From assembly GCA_003527145.1 (NCBI GenBank), contig DPSW01000487.1:5603-12443 (forward strand): a stretch of 6,841 bases of DNA, written 5' to 3'. Source of the DNA: Clostridiaceae bacterium (GTDB lineage Bacteria > Bacillota > Clostridia > Lutisporales > Lutisporaceae). Under the pieces are notes generated by a model. It was not told the DNA's origin. It worked only from the letters and a program-made list of their open reading frames with translations, and did not search any database. The position numbers and the translations under genes are program-made. The first letter of the stretch is position 1. Every line of letters begins with the position of its first letter. Shown one piece after another: positions 6,686 to 6,841 of the stretch.

Positions 6686-6690
6686 CCTCC
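6686..6690 (-). promoter_or_regulatory. Ribosome binding site that decides the ilvD start
   Basis: GGAGG on the minus strand with a nine-base spacer to the ATG at 6676. It lies inside the reading frame that would result from the TTG at 6703, so the longer start can be dismissed. Confidence 0.8.
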
Positions 6691-6716
6691 GTTTCAAGTC
6701 CAAGTAATATATTTGG

Positions 6717-6745
6717 ATTTTAAATTCTATATAAGTTGCAATAAA
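6717..6745 (-). promoter_or_regulatory. Weak candidate promoter for ilvD
   Basis: TTTATT (6745-6740, three of six) and TAAAAT (6722-6717, five of six) are separated by 17 bases on the minus strand, about 40 bases before the ATG. The -35 match is poor. No T-box sequence or convincing CodY-type palindrome is visible in the 165 bases of leader in the window, so the ilvD promoter may lie outside it or ilvD may be part of a longer transcript. Confidence 0.25.
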
Positions 6746-6841
6746 TACGTTACATAGCTTTTATATTGACTGATAACGATTGCGGAAGCTCCGAGACTTA
6801 GACTTTGTAAGCTTGCATAGGGTTGCGTCAAAACTAACAAA

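Noticed and set aside
6677..6841. T-box or CodY regulation of ilvD
   Set aside because: The visible leader has no T-box signature and no convincing match to the CodY palindrome. Sequence beyond the window could still hold one.
6706..6841. A gene start or promoter on the plus strand at the right edge
   Set aside because: No ribosome binding site with a start codon and no open frame with recognisable content is visible.

Overview
The window looks like chromosomal DNA of an anaerobic, endospore-forming member of the Firmicutes (Clostridia). The evidence is a YtvI-type sporulation membrane protein, AGGAGG-type ribosome binding sites, sigma-A-like promoter hexamers, a lipoprotein-type solute receptor and a clostridial-style decarboxylase. 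The species cannot be named from the sequence. No tRNA, rRNA, CRISPR array, phage or transposase gene is visible.

Layout from left to right: (1) positions 1-602, minus strand, the N-terminal 200 codons of a PLP-dependent Orn/Lys/Arg decarboxylase, cut by the window edge; (2) 603-959, a divergent intergenic region with candidate promoters for both neighbours, several palindromes and a four-unit 10-bp repeat; (3) 960-2042, plus strand, a YtvI/AI-2E-family membrane protein; (4) 2042-2079, a long perfect hairpin acting as a shared terminator between convergent transcription units; (5) 2105-4927, minus strand, a complete TRAP transporter, transcribed dctP-dctQ-dctM; (6) 4928-5014, a short gap with a candidate promoter and overlapping dyad in front of dctP; (7) 5015-6676, minus strand, ilvD for dihydroxy-acid dehydratase; (8) 6677-6841, the ilvD leader, with a ribosome binding site and only a weak promoter candidate.

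The functional core is ilvD followed on the same strand by dctPQM. IlvD makes the branched 2-oxo acids that lead to valine, leucine and isoleucine. The TRAP system takes up an organic acid in symport with cations. Their adjacency allows the guess that the transported acid is related to branched-chain acid metabolism, but the candidate promoter in front of dctP also allows independent expression.

Most of the window is ordinary housekeeping and accessory metabolism. I see no convincing undescribed system. The best leads are the ilvD-TRAP pairing, the dyad over the dctP promoter and the 10-bp-period repeat upstream of the decarboxylase gene.
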